Source: JAPOXR01 sp963664715 (GTDB lineage Bacteria > Pseudomonadota > Alphaproteobacteria > Rhodobacterales > Rhodobacteraceae). From it: a stretch of 64,000 nucleotides of DNA. Within the stretch, counting starts at the first letter, position 1. Every line of letters starts with the position of its first letter. The DNA lies in NCBI GenBank assembly GCA_963664715.2, contig CAXXUY010000011.1:372001-436000 (forward strand). Direction: 5' to 3'. The notes under the pieces are model-generated. The model had not been told where the DNA came from. It saw nothing but the letters and a program-made list of their open reading frames with translations, and did not search any database. Both the position numbers and the translations under genes were made by a program. Below, piece after piece: positions 36,482-44,995 of the stretch.

Positions 36482-36988
36482 TCACTCCGCTTTTATCGCC
36501 GCGACCAAATGACGCAGCATGGAGGCGAACAGTTGCAGAATGAGAAAGAGTGCCGCCAGCGGGATCATTGCCTTCACGTGGTAGATGATGGGCTGCCACG
36601 GTGTAGTGATGCTGATCTCCCGGAGCTTCCATGAGTCCCAAGCAAACTCCAGGCCCTGAATGAACATCACGATTGCGAAAGGAAAGAGGAACAGCAGGTA
36701 GGTGATCACGCTCAGAACTTCTTGCCCGCGCCTTGAAAGAAGTGTTTCCGGCAAGATGGTGATGCGGACATGGGTCCCGCGGTGTTCGCTGTAGGCCCAG
36801 CACAGGGTAATGAGTGCGGCATAGAGTTGCAGTTCGACATCGAATCCCCAGATCAGGGGCGACCCCAGCACGTTCCTCGCGAATATGTCTGCACATGTCA
36901 CAAAGACCAACGCGATCAGAGGGAAGATCATGACGCGCTGGATACGGCTGATTGCATCTATGGATTTCAGGAGGATTTCGATGTGCAT
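36482..36988 (-). CDS. TRAP transporter small permease (DctQ family)
   Basis: 168 residues from ATG 36988 with four predicted membrane helices (VMIFPLIALVFVTC, LYAALITLCWAY, VITYLLFLFPFAIVMFI, MIPLAALFLILQLFASM) and the DctQ pattern DIFARNVLGSPLIWGFDVE and EHRGTHVRI. A TTG at 37018 would add ten residues; the ATG is preferred without strong evidence from a ribosome site. It pairs with the large permease. Confidence 0.9.
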   Translation of the reverse strand: MHIEILLKSIDAISRIQRVMIFPLIALVFVTCADIFARNVLGSPLIWGFDVELQLYAALITLCWAYSEHRGTHVRITILPETLLSRRGQEVLSVITYLLFLFPFAIVMFIQGLEFAWDSWKLREISITTPWQPIIYHVKAMIPLAALFLILQLFASMLRHLVAAIKAE

Positions 36989-37087
36989 CGCGCAACCCGA
37001 AGATTCAAAGCAAGGCAACCCGGGAATAGACTGCCCGACATGATGTCACGGCGGCCAATCGGCCGCCATGACAATGTTGTTCCCTGA

Positions 37088-38146
37088 TCAGTTCGGAAAC
37101 TTGAACAGGAACGGATACTCGTTGTACCGGTTCCGGAACTCCTGTTGATCTTCAAAAATTGCCTTGAAGTCGGCATTTGCCTCGGAATAGGCCTGAAGCT
37201 GCTCCGGAGCGAGTTCGCGAAGACGCTGCATGTCTTCCGGCGGGAACGAGTAGATTCCCTGCAGTTCGTTCACGATCTTTTTCATGTGTTCGATGTCAAG
37301 CGCCTTGGAGTGGAGCGACCATTCCAGACCGACCTCGCGCACGGCAACATCCCAGATGGCCTTCAGATCGTCAGGAAGCTCATCGTAGGATTCCATTCGC
37401 GTTCCCATGAGCGCAGTTGCGCTTGGCTGCCACCACGCCGGGTAAAGGAGATACGGTCCAACCTCGTGCAGTTTTGCGAAGAAATTGGTGAAGGGCGTGT
37501 CCCATTCCGCGCAATCCACGACTCCGCGTTCCAGGCCGGAATAGGTTTCCTGGTAGGACAAGGCCAGAGTTTCAACACCGAGCGCGTTGAAGATCGGGAT
37601 GTGAGGGCCGCCGCCAATTCGCAGTTTCTTGCCCTCGAGATCGGCAAGTGACGTTACCGGTTCACGGCAGAACATCCCCATTTCCATGCCCTGCGCGACG
37701 AAAGGCTCAAGCTTGATACCATCGTCCTTGCTGAGTTTGCTGACCTGCTCCAGTCCACCTTCCGTGTAGTACCACATAAGGATGGCGTCACGATCTTCGA
37801 AGCCGAACGGTGTGTGGTTCGACAGGAGCCAGGCACTGTTACGCCCTTCTATCCAGGTTCCATAGAACATTGCCGCGTCGAAGACGCCCGATACCATTGA
37901 GGGATAGGTTTCCCCAGGTGGTACGATCGCACCTGCCGGAAACACCTCGATTGTCAAGCGGCCGGCACTCATAGCATCAACCTTGATCGCAAGATCCTCA
38001 AGTGCCTTGAATGTCGGAGATTGTTGCGGGTGCGTCGTGCCGACCTTCCACGAAAAACTGTCTTGAGCCAGTGCGCCGCCGGCGCCCATGAGCCAGAACC
38101 CGCTGGTGGCCAGTACACCCGCCAGCCTTAATGTGTTTCTGAACAT
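37088..38146 (-). CDS. TRAP transporter periplasmic substrate-binding protein (DctP family)
   Basis: 352 residues from ATG 38146 behind CGGGAG, with a signal peptide ending GGALAQ. DctP-type features include WKVGTTHPQQSP at the mature N terminus, LEGKKLRIGG with the usual substrate-carboxylate Arg region, and WDTPFTNFFAKLHEVGPYLLYPAWW. Family members of the mannonate/keto-acid type share the WKVGTTHP start. Substrate is unknown; location beside a ROK repressor and GH32 enzyme points to a sugar or sugar acid. A palindrome at 38225-38241 lies about 80 bases before the start. Confidence 0.92.
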   Translation of the reverse strand: MFRNTLRLAGVLATSGFWLMGAGGALAQDSFSWKVGTTHPQQSPTFKALEDLAIKVDAMSAGRLTIEVFPAGAIVPPGETYPSMVSGVFDAAMFYGTWIEGRNSAWLLSNHTPFGFEDRDAILMWYYTEGGLEQVSKLSKDDGIKLEPFVAQGMEMGMFCREPVTSLADLEGKKLRIGGGPHIPIFNALGVETLALSYQETYSGLERGVVDCAEWDTPFTNFFAKLHEVGPYLLYPAWWQPSATALMGTRMESYDELPDDLKAIWDVAVREVGLEWSLHSKALDIEHMKKIVNELQGIYSFPPEDMQRLRELAPEQLQAYSEANADFKAIFEDQQEFRNRYNEYPFLFKFPN

Positions 38147-38224
38147 TTGTTTCTCCCGTGTTGCTGACGGGGACAGTTCCCCATCAGTCACAGAACAGCA
38201 CAACATTCCGGGCCTGTCAATAAA

Positions 38225-38241
38225 TAACTCTCTGGGAGTTA
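38225..38241. promoter_or_regulatory. probable ROK operator in the dctP-ROK intergenic region
   Basis: TAACTCTCTGGGAGTTA, a perfect 6-base inverted repeat around TCTGG, between the divergent TRAP operon and ROK gene. A 15-of-17 match lies upstream of the GH32 gene at 41332-41348. Shared palindromes in front of genes next to a ROK repressor suggest its binding site. Confidence 0.68.
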
Positions 38242-38307
38242 GTTCTATGCCCTCCCTTTCCAGGAAATGTCCTGTAAGATGCGCATGAATTGCACGAGGA
38301 GAAGCAG

Positions 38308-39558
38308 TTGAAGCCGACCAAACGATTCCTGGAGCGTGTCCAGGAAAGCGACAACGGCGGAATTCGCGAGTACAACGAACGCCTGATTCTGCATGCGATA
38401 CGCCAGCATGGAGACATAGCAAGCGCCGAACTCGTGAGAGAGACCGGCCTGAGCGTACAAAGCATCTCCCGAATCACGAAAAGGTTGATAAGTCTTGAAT
38501 TGATCGAGAAGCGTGACCGCCGCCGTATCAAGGGCAAGGTCGGACAGCCATCTGTTCCCTTGGCACTGAAGGCAGGTGGCGCTTACTCAATCGGCGTGAA
38601 GATTGGCCGAAAGAGCATGGATATCGTTGCCATGGATTTCTCGGGCACCATTCAGGAAAGCAAGCTGTTCGAATACGACTTTCCGGAGCCCTCGCACGTG
38701 ATCGCAGCATCCAATGACGGCATCTCGGAGATTCTGGCGAAACTGACGCCAGCCCAACGTGAACGGGTTGTCGGATTGGGTGTCGTCGCACCCTATGGAT
38801 TGCCTGATTGGCACGCCGAACTGAATAGCCCGGCAAGCCTGGCAGAGGAATGGGCAGCCACGGACCTGCGCGAGGCGGTCGCCGTGATGCATGACCTTCC
38901 CATTTGGGAGGATCACGACGCAAAGGCCGCCTGTCTGGCGGATCTGCTCTTGCATGGTGTCAGAACACGTCCGAGAAACTATCTTTTCTTGTTCCTTGGG
39001 ACGATCATGAGCGGAGGCGTGGTCCTCGACGGCACCATAATGCACGGACCACACGGATATGCGGGGGCAATCGGGCCGCTGCGGGTTCCGGGCGCCCTGG
39101 CTCCTTTGAAACCGGACGGGTGCAACTTGACAGTTCCATTGTTGAAAGTCGCATCGCGCTATGTTCTCAACGAGATGCTTCACTCCGCCGACCTCGATCC
39201 CGGCACGGTCCTTTTGGAAGAGAACTGCCATGAGTTCGCCATAGTTCGAGACTGGGCCAATCACGCCGCCAAGGCGCTGGCGGTTGGAATCTTGAGTGCA
39301 ATATCGACATTCGACTTCGAAGCAGTCGTGGTTGACGGAGACCTGCCTTCCAATGTCCGGGTATACCTGGTCGAACGCCTCAATGAGAGCCTCGACGAAC
39401 AGGATTTCACGGGTCTGGTCCGACCGGAACTTATCGCCGGCGATCTAGGAAATCGCGCCCGTGCTCTGGGCGGGGCCTTGCTACCCTTCTATTCCAACTT
39501 CGTCCCGGAGCGCCATCTTCTGGTGAAGTCACAGGCCAGCGGTTTCACCGCTCAGTAG
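38308..39558 (+). CDS. ROK-family transcriptional regulator
   Basis: 416 residues starting at TTG 38308, chosen because GAGGAG lies six bases upstream; a TTG at 38290 is the alternative. Residues about 20-75 form a MarR-type winged helix (GDIASAELVRETGLSVQSISRITKRLISLELIEK) and the rest is a ROK domain (YSIGVKIGRKSMDIVAMD, EDHDAKAACLADLL, GGVVLDGTIMHGPHGYAGAIG). The glucokinase-type ATP loop and the zinc CxCG motif are not preserved, so it is a sugar-responsive repressor rather than a kinase. It is divergent from the TRAP operon and overlaps convergent GH32 by seven bases at the 3' end. Confidence 0.9.
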   Translation: MKPTKRFLERVQESDNGGIREYNERLILHAIRQHGDIASAELVRETGLSVQSISRITKRLISLELIEKRDRRRIKGKVGQPSVPLALKAGGAYSIGVKIGRKSMDIVAMDFSGTIQESKLFEYDFPEPSHVIAASNDGISEILAKLTPAQRERVVGLGVVAPYGLPDWHAELNSPASLAEEWAATDLREAVAVMHDLPIWEDHDAKAACLADLLLHGVRTRPRNYLFLFLGTIMSGGVVLDGTIMHGPHGYAGAIGPLRVPGALAPLKPDGCNLTVPLLKVASRYVLNEMLHSADLDPGTVLLEENCHEFAIVRDWANHAAKALAVGILSAISTFDFEAVVVDGDLPSNVRVYLVERLNESLDEQDFTGLVRPELIAGDLGNRARALGGALLPFYSNFVPERHLLVKSQASGFTAQ

Positions 39559-41243
39559 ATTCCTTGCATTCTCCACACGTCGAGATTCGACACCTTGGCA
39601 TCTCTGCTGCGCGACAGAAGCGAAACACCCCTGCTGTCGTCGCGGCCGGGATAGACGCGCACTGACAAGGCAAGTGTATCGTTGGCAAACACTTCAACAA
39701 CGCTTCGGTCGACGAATACCCGCAGGTCCAGCGCTTCGTCCTCGGCGAGTCGCACTGGACCTTGTTCCGGCGGACGCGCCAAGGCGTCCGGCAGAACTGA
39801 GGATTGGCACGTGTCGATGCAGAGTATGCTGTCGTGAGAGACCTTGTTCGAAATGGCCGTGGACATGATGCGAAGGGATCTGATGTCGTCCTCGAATGGC
39901 GTCCGATAGATGTACCCCCGTTTTCGGAAGAAAATGATGCGCGTGGTTTCTTCGCCATCAGGAGACCGCAATACGTTCAACTCGAAGCTTGAGGCCTTAT
40001 CCGGCTCGAGCCGAAGAGCGATCTCCAGAGCGTCGCCTTCGACACCCGGCAGGACGAGTTCCTCATTTGCAGGCAGTGCGAGGTTACCGCACGTCAAGTG
40101 TTCGCCGCGAAGTCCATCAATGTCGTACACAGGCTCGATCTTCAATCTGCCATCCGGCAGCAACGAAAGCACCCGCGGCAAGGTCATGATTTGATCCCAG
40201 TCGTACAGCGTCCGTTTGCTGTCGTTGATTGATGCCTTCTCAGTCTCTGGCCCCAGAAAGTTCTCCAGGTACCTGTCCCGCTTGATGATCGGCATCGCCG
40301 GGTTCATGTTGAAGAGCACGACCACTCTACCATCCGGTGTAGGAGCGGCAGTTGGCGCGTGGACGCCGCCCGGAAACGTCGCGCCGAAGTTGAAAACACC
40401 ATGGTCTTCGGCGAGGAATTTGTGCCGTTCGGTGTCGTAGCATCCCAGAAGATACTGCCCACCGCTCATGTGACTGAAGAACAGCAGGATATGCTTGTCT
40501 CCGATGGGCCAGAAATAGGGGCATGCGCCATCATCGCCGGGAATCGTGAACCTGTCACCCTCTACGAAGGGATGCAGGTACTCCCATTCGATCAGATCCC
40601 GCGACCTGAAGAGGAAATTCTCGGCGAAGTGCCGCCCATTGTCCTGGAAGTCCCGAATTCCGGCCGACAGGGCGTAGTAGAAATCGCCTTCTTTCCAGAT
40701 GCAGGGATCGAAGATTCCGTAATGACGATCCATGCCCTGATCCGTGTGAAACGGGATTACCGGGCCATCTCCCAACTTCTGCCAGTTCAGGAGAAGCGGG
40801 TCGTGCGCCGTTGCCACCATATTGCCAACCCCGACACCATGATACATGGCGATGACACGATCGTCCTCCACAAGCGCCGTACCTGAATAGCAGTCGCTTT
40901 CCGGCCCCGGCCCGAATGCGTAAGGCAAGTCTTCCCAGCGCACCAGGTCATCGCTCACCGCATGGCCCCAATGGACCCTTTCATCCTCGGGAGGGCGCGC
41001 TTGAAAGAAAAGGTGCCACCGGCCCTTCCAGAAGCACAGACCATTGGGATCGTTCAGCGTGTTTTCGGGATTGACGAAGTGATACAGGGGACGGAATCGG
41101 TCACCAGCCTTTGCGGCACGAGCCGCCTTCATGCGCTTGGAAACGGGGTCATCCCGCAACTGACAGGTCTGTTCATCGAAATCCGACGAATACTCAATTT
41201 GCCGGACCTTGGTTTTTGGAAAATTCCTGTTTTCCTTGGTCAT
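39552..41243 (-). CDS. glycoside hydrolase family 32 protein with atypical active-site motifs
   Basis: 563 residues from ATG 41243 behind CGGGAG; no signal peptide, so cytoplasmic. GH32 enzymes cleave beta-fructosides such as sucrose and fructans. The five-bladed propeller starts with the nucleophile motif NDPNG at 64-68 and SDDLVRWED; the C-terminal beta-sandwich ends LRVFVDRSVVEVFAND, as in invertases. At the usual RDP site the sequence is FDP (178-180), and at the EC site carrying the acid/base Glu it is AC in DDGACPYFWP (240-241). Similar DGACPYFW proteins exist in other bacteria as far as I recall, suggesting a subfamily with changed chemistry or substrate. Upstream lies the second palindrome. 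Confidence 0.85.
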   Translation of the reverse strand: MTKENRNFPKTKVRQIEYSSDFDEQTCQLRDDPVSKRMKAARAAKAGDRFRPLYHFVNPENTLNDPNGLCFWKGRWHLFFQARPPEDERVHWGHAVSDDLVRWEDLPYAFGPGPESDCYSGTALVEDDRVIAMYHGVGVGNMVATAHDPLLLNWQKLGDGPVIPFHTDQGMDRHYGIFDPCIWKEGDFYYALSAGIRDFQDNGRHFAENFLFRSRDLIEWEYLHPFVEGDRFTIPGDDGACPYFWPIGDKHILLFFSHMSGGQYLLGCYDTERHKFLAEDHGVFNFGATFPGGVHAPTAAPTPDGRVVVLFNMNPAMPIIKRDRYLENFLGPETEKASINDSKRTLYDWDQIMTLPRVLSLLPDGRLKIEPVYDIDGLRGEHLTCGNLALPANEELVLPGVEGDALEIALRLEPDKASSFELNVLRSPDGEETTRIIFFRKRGYIYRTPFEDDIRSLRIMSTAISNKVSHDSILCIDTCQSSVLPDALARPPEQGPVRLAEDEALDLRVFVDRSVVEVFANDTLALSVRVYPGRDDSRGVSLLSRSRDAKVSNLDVWRMQGIY

Positions 41244-41589
41244 GCTGATCTCCCGAGAGCCTGGTGTTCGTGCCGATGTCAACACTTGGTGAGGTCTACC
41301 AATAACATCTCGATGGCCCGGACTCCATAATTATCTCTCTGGGAGGTATTAATGAGAATTTCGATGTCGGCATTTTTCCGCGGCGTGACGTACTCGGCGG
41401 GATTAGCCATAGAGCGTCCGTTGCCGGTCCAGCAGCGTTCCCGGTGGCACACGAAGCAAGGACTCTCAAACGAATTGTCTGGAAATCGGGAGTGGAGGAT
41501 CTCGGAGGGACCTGGAGGGGGTCGGTTCCGGCAAGGTGGCGTTCCTGTTCGGGAGGTCTGGCATCTGTCGTGCCTTTGGCCCCTGAACC
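41244..41589. other. upstream region of GH32 with operator; otherwise no gene
   Basis: About 345 bases. It includes the palindrome at 41332-41348 and a short rightward frame from ATG 41352 (MRISMSAFFRGVTYSAG) that resembles nothing known and is probably debris of the sugar transporter genes whose ATPase relic follows. Confidence 0.5.
41332..41348. promoter_or_regulatory. probable ROK operator upstream of the GH32 gene
   Basis: TATCTCTCTGGGAGGTA, 15 of 17 bases identical to the palindrome at 38225-38241, arms 5 of 6 complementary, about 90 bases before the GH32 start. Confidence 0.68.
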
Positions 41590-42330
41590 ATGAAGTGAGA
41601 AATGCCCGCGGATAGTGTGTCGTTGAGTATCTAGTCAGGCGAAGTCCACTGACTGCTCGGCGACAACTGTGCAGGAAAGACTCTTGATCAAGATCATTTC
41701 AGGGGTCGTCGCAGCGAGTTCTGGGGGCGTCACTCTCGACGGAAAACCATTGACCAGCGGCGATCCACGACTGGCCCGCAACCTCTGTATAGCCACGGTG
41801 CACCAGCACGGAGAGACGGTCCCGCCTATGAGCGTTGGTCGCAACTTCTTTCCCGGCGCTGAACCGCTGAGGGGATGGGGCATGTTCCTCCAAATAGACT
41901 TCGCCAAGTCGGAACAAGTAGCCCTGGAGCAGCTTCATTCTCTCGGTATCAGGAGAACAACTGACGCCCTTCGCCCGGTAGGTACGCTGTCAATTGGTGA
42001 AGGACAAGTTCTCGCAATCGCGCGAGCAGTTTGTTTGGGGCGCGCCTGTTGATCCTCGACGAACCGACCTCGGCACAGGGCGCAAAGGAGGCAGCATCGG
42101 TTCTCCAAATCATAGAGGAGGTTCGGTCTCGAGATGTTGCAGTGGTCTTGATCACCCAAAACGCACATCACTCGCTGCAGGTCGGTCATCGATTTTCCGT
42201 ACTGATCAAGGGACGGCTTGCCGCTTCGTTTACAAAGGGTGAAAAAACGCGACTTGAAGTGTCAACCTCATGGCAGTGGGCCTCAGTGGCCGTATCCTGG
42301 CGACAACGGATACATCTCAAAAAGGCTCAT
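41590..42330 (+). pseudogene. frcA: FrcA-type sugar ABC transporter ATPase relic
   Basis: Decayed ATPase readable in pieces: ADSVSLSI (stop) SGEVH (stop) LLGDNCAGK, the Walker A with Gly changed to Cys, then after a frame change LLIKIISGVVAASSGGVTLDGKPL, LSIGEGQVLAIARAV, another frame change to FGARLLILDEPTSAQGAKEAASV (Walker B) and ITQNAHHSLQVGHRFSVLIKG. The order and the NAHHSLQVGHRF segment resemble FrcA, the ATPase of the fructose ABC importer of rhizobia and relatives. At least two nonsense codons and several frameshifts. Ends are approximate; no permease or binding-protein gene remains. Confidence 0.82.
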
Positions 42331-42580
42331 TGACTTTCTCTGTAGCCAAGGACCGAAGTCGACCACTGGCATTCGCCGCGACACGCGCAATTTTCTGATG
42401 GCTATGCTGAAACCAGAAATGGACCTTGAACACTCAGTGCATCGCTCCCCGGTCAATGCCTTCGTTCATATCCTGTCCTGCCTCTTCGCTTGCTTCCACA
42501 AGAAGGCATGAATCAGAATGACGAAAGTCCTGGCTTATCCATGACAGGGGCAGATTGAACTGGGCAACCGTATTCGAACC

Positions 42581-42943
42581 TCAAGACAGGGGTTCCCAGA
42601 GCTCTATCACGTTGCCTTCGGGGTCGTTGATGCGGGCGAAGTGGCCGATGCCCTCCATCTCGCTTTCGTGGCTGATCTCGATGCCTGCGGATTTCAGTTG
42701 CGAGATCATGGCATCCAGGTCGGCCACGCGAAAGTTCAGCATGAAGGTCTTGTCCGAAGGGAAGTAATCCGTGTCGGCAGCGAAGGGTGAGAACACCGTG
42801 ACCCCGGCATCGGTCATCCAAGGCGCCATATCCATGTTTGTGGGGGCAGGATTGATACCAAGGTGATTCTGATACCAATTCGCAAGTCTTTCGGGGTCTT
42901 TCGCACGAAAGAAGAACCCGCCGAATCCCATTACCCTTTGCAT
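42581..42943 (-). CDS. VOC-family (glyoxalase/dioxygenase superfamily) protein
   Basis: 120 residues, one VOC domain: FGGFFFRAKDPERLANWYQNHLGI at the start, FMLNFRVADLDAMISQLKSAG in the middle and ARINDPEGNVIELWEP with the C-terminal metal-ligand Glu. Such proteins bind a divalent metal and act on varied small molecules or confer resistance. Stand-alone gene; substrate unknown. Confidence 0.9.
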   Translation of the reverse strand: MQRVMGFGGFFFRAKDPERLANWYQNHLGINPAPTNMDMAPWMTDAGVTVFSPFAADTDYFPSDKTFMLNFRVADLDAMISQLKSAGIEISHESEMEGIGHFARINDPEGNVIELWEPLS

Positions 42944-43162
42944 GTCACGCCCTCCAGTCTAAGCAGAGGCTATCATGGTTGTTGGCGACCACCAAACTCC
43001 CCGGGGACGGGCGGTGCCTGGTGGCAGCCCAGGCTGTGTGTGGATATCTCGGATAGTGGTCGCCCGGACTTGGTCGAAGAACTGATCGGTCCTGCGTCCG
43101 CAAGTACGGCCAATGGAAATCAGCCTGATGGCGGCGGCGCGTGCCGAAACCTGATCGAGGTA

Positions 43163-43678
43163 TCATCCGGCCCGGACAACCAGGCGGGTGCGGTTTGTCA
43201 GTCTCTCTGCAATCCAGACCAGATCCTCGCGCGCAAACGCGACGCAACCCGCAGTCGGATACCGCGGCCGCCTCCAGACATGCAGAAATATCGCCGAGCC
43301 CTTTCCCGGCACGGCCTTCGGCCAATTGTAGTCCGTCGGGATGACAAGATCATATTGCCGGTCAGAACGACGCAGTTTCTCGTGACTGTACCCGTAGCCA
43401 TACATGGCGCTTCCCGGTTGGTTGTATGCCGGATCCCGCGGGTCGTCCGACCAGATGTCAGGCCTCAATATCGGAAGGGCGCGGGACATTCCCGATGCAT
43501 CCATCCGATCAGGCCGGTAGAAGATTCCCAGCAATTTGAATATTCCCGCCGGGGTTGCGCCGTCCCCTTCCCTCTTCTCGGTCGTGATACCGTTTCGTCC
43601 GAGTGAACAGCAAAATGTTCGACCCAGAAACCGCGAGTTCGTGCCAGACACAACAATGTCAACTCGATGCCGGCTCAC
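43163..43678 (-). CDS. L,D-transpeptidase family protein (YkuD-like)
   Basis: 171 residues starting GTG 43678, directly after the ribA stop. The YkuD signature appears as FLHVWRRPRYPTAGCVAF with His133 and catalytic Cys145, preceded by GDGATPAGIFKLLG. It has no visible signal peptide or membrane anchor, which is common in this short subfamily; the enzyme would cross-link peptidoglycan or modify murein-bound proteins. Probably translated together with ribA. Confidence 0.88.
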   Translation of the reverse strand: MSRHRVDIVVSGTNSRFLGRTFCCSLGRNGITTEKREGDGATPAGIFKLLGIFYRPDRMDASGMSRALPILRPDIWSDDPRDPAYNQPGSAMYGYGYSHEKLRRSDRQYDLVIPTDYNWPKAVPGKGSAIFLHVWRRPRYPTAGCVAFAREDLVWIAERLTNRTRLVVRAG

Positions 43679-44775
43679 AGGACGTGACCGCTCTTGGCCG
43701 TCTTGGTCGACATGTAACGCTCGTTATGGCTGTTCCTCCCGACAACCAGCGGTACCCTCTCGACGACATCAATCCCCTGGGACACCAGCATTCTAACCTT
43801 GGCCGGATTGTTGGTCATCAACCTGACCCGGGCAAAACCGAGCTGTTTCAGGATTACTGCACCAATTCGAAAATCCCTTTCATCGTCCTCAAACCCAAGC
43901 CTGTGATTGGCTTCAACCGTGTCGAAGCCCTGGTCCTGCAGGGTATACGCCCTGATCTTGTTGGTAAGTCCGATTCCCCGCCCTTCTTGGTTCAGATAAA
44001 GCAGGACCCCTTTTGATTCACCGGAAATCCTTTCCAGGGCCGAATGCAATTGTGGTCCGCAGTCGCATTTGAGCGATCCGAGAACATCGCCGGTAAAACA
44101 CGCCGAATGCAACCGGACCAACACCGGTTCGTCCCGAGGTGGTACGCCGACTTCAATGGCACAGTGCTCGTCGGTTTCGCCCGGAATTCGAAATACATAG
44201 ATCCTGACGTCATCCGATATCGCCAATGGCAACCTGGCTGAAACCAGGGGTCCGGTCCGTTTGGATAGCGACGGGTAATCATTCCAGCATTCGGGACCAA
44301 GGCAGACCAACTCGTTTGCCTCCGCAAATCCCCTGGCATCGTCAACGGGCACGGAGACCACAGCAGGAAGGAGCCTGGCATCCCGTGCGAGAAGGACAGC
44401 GTGCCTGTATGGGCCGGCTCTTCCGGACCTTATGGATTCCATTGGTCCCTTCATGGGAAACTGCAGGTCAGTCGAAGGGTCGGCCAACGAACGGAGCCAG
44501 TCGCACCCCGCATTCCCCGGTATGTTTATTCGGGCAATATCTCCATCATACACTCGCGCCTTGAGTGTCGCCGCGCGTTTGGCCGTGATCACCACGACGG
44601 CTCCCGGGCACTCGGCTGCCCTGGCCAGCCTGTCGTCGCCCGCAGCTTCGACCGCCAATGCCATTATTCCCTGATTGCCATCTGAAACGACAACCGGAAT
44701 TCCAATTCGCAGATCACCCAGGGCGCGTTGAAGAACTTCAGAGGTTCCGGGTTTGAATTCCTGATTCACCTTCAT
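43675..44775 (-). CDS. ribA: GTP cyclohydrolase II RibA with divergent N-terminal domain
   Basis: 366 residues. The C-terminal domain (from about residue 170) is GTP cyclohydrolase II: SACFTGDVLGSLKCDCGPQL holds the three zinc cysteines, followed by YLNQEGRGIGLTNKIRAY and MTNNPAKV. It opens the GTP ring in the first step of riboflavin synthesis. The N-terminal 170 residues resemble a degenerate DHBP synthase (RibB) domain (VVSDGNQGIMALAVEAAGDD) without the usual metal-site acidic pattern, as in other alphaproteobacterial RibA. The stop adjoins the L,D-transpeptidase start. No FMN riboswitch pattern was seen upstream. Confidence 0.92.
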   Translation of the reverse strand: MKVNQEFKPGTSEVLQRALGDLRIGIPVVVSDGNQGIMALAVEAAGDDRLARAAECPGAVVVITAKRAATLKARVYDGDIARINIPGNAGCDWLRSLADPSTDLQFPMKGPMESIRSGRAGPYRHAVLLARDARLLPAVVSVPVDDARGFAEANELVCLGPECWNDYPSLSKRTGPLVSARLPLAISDDVRIYVFRIPGETDEHCAIEVGVPPRDEPVLVRLHSACFTGDVLGSLKCDCGPQLHSALERISGESKGVLLYLNQEGRGIGLTNKIRAYTLQDQGFDTVEANHRLGFEDDERDFRIGAVILKQLGFARVRLMTNNPAKVRMLVSQGIDVVERVPLVVGRNSHNERYMSTKTAKSGHVL

Positions 44776-44995
44776 TCCTTGCCCGCTGAACTGTTCACCG
44801 GTTACGGCGCCATGTCAGCATGAATTAGACCCAACTCAGCGTAAGGTCAAAGAACGTCCCAGCCAGCAGAGCGTGCAGCCAAATGGCGCAGAACGGAAGC
44901 ATGGCAGGTAGATTAATTTTTTGTTAGCAATTTTGTAGAAAACGCTGTATTCCTTGACTTGAGGCAAAAAAACAACAACGGCACGAGCAGTAAAG

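Noticed and set aside
44776..44995. FMN riboswitch upstream of ribA
   Set aside because: The conserved RFN-element segments were not found in the short upstream region.
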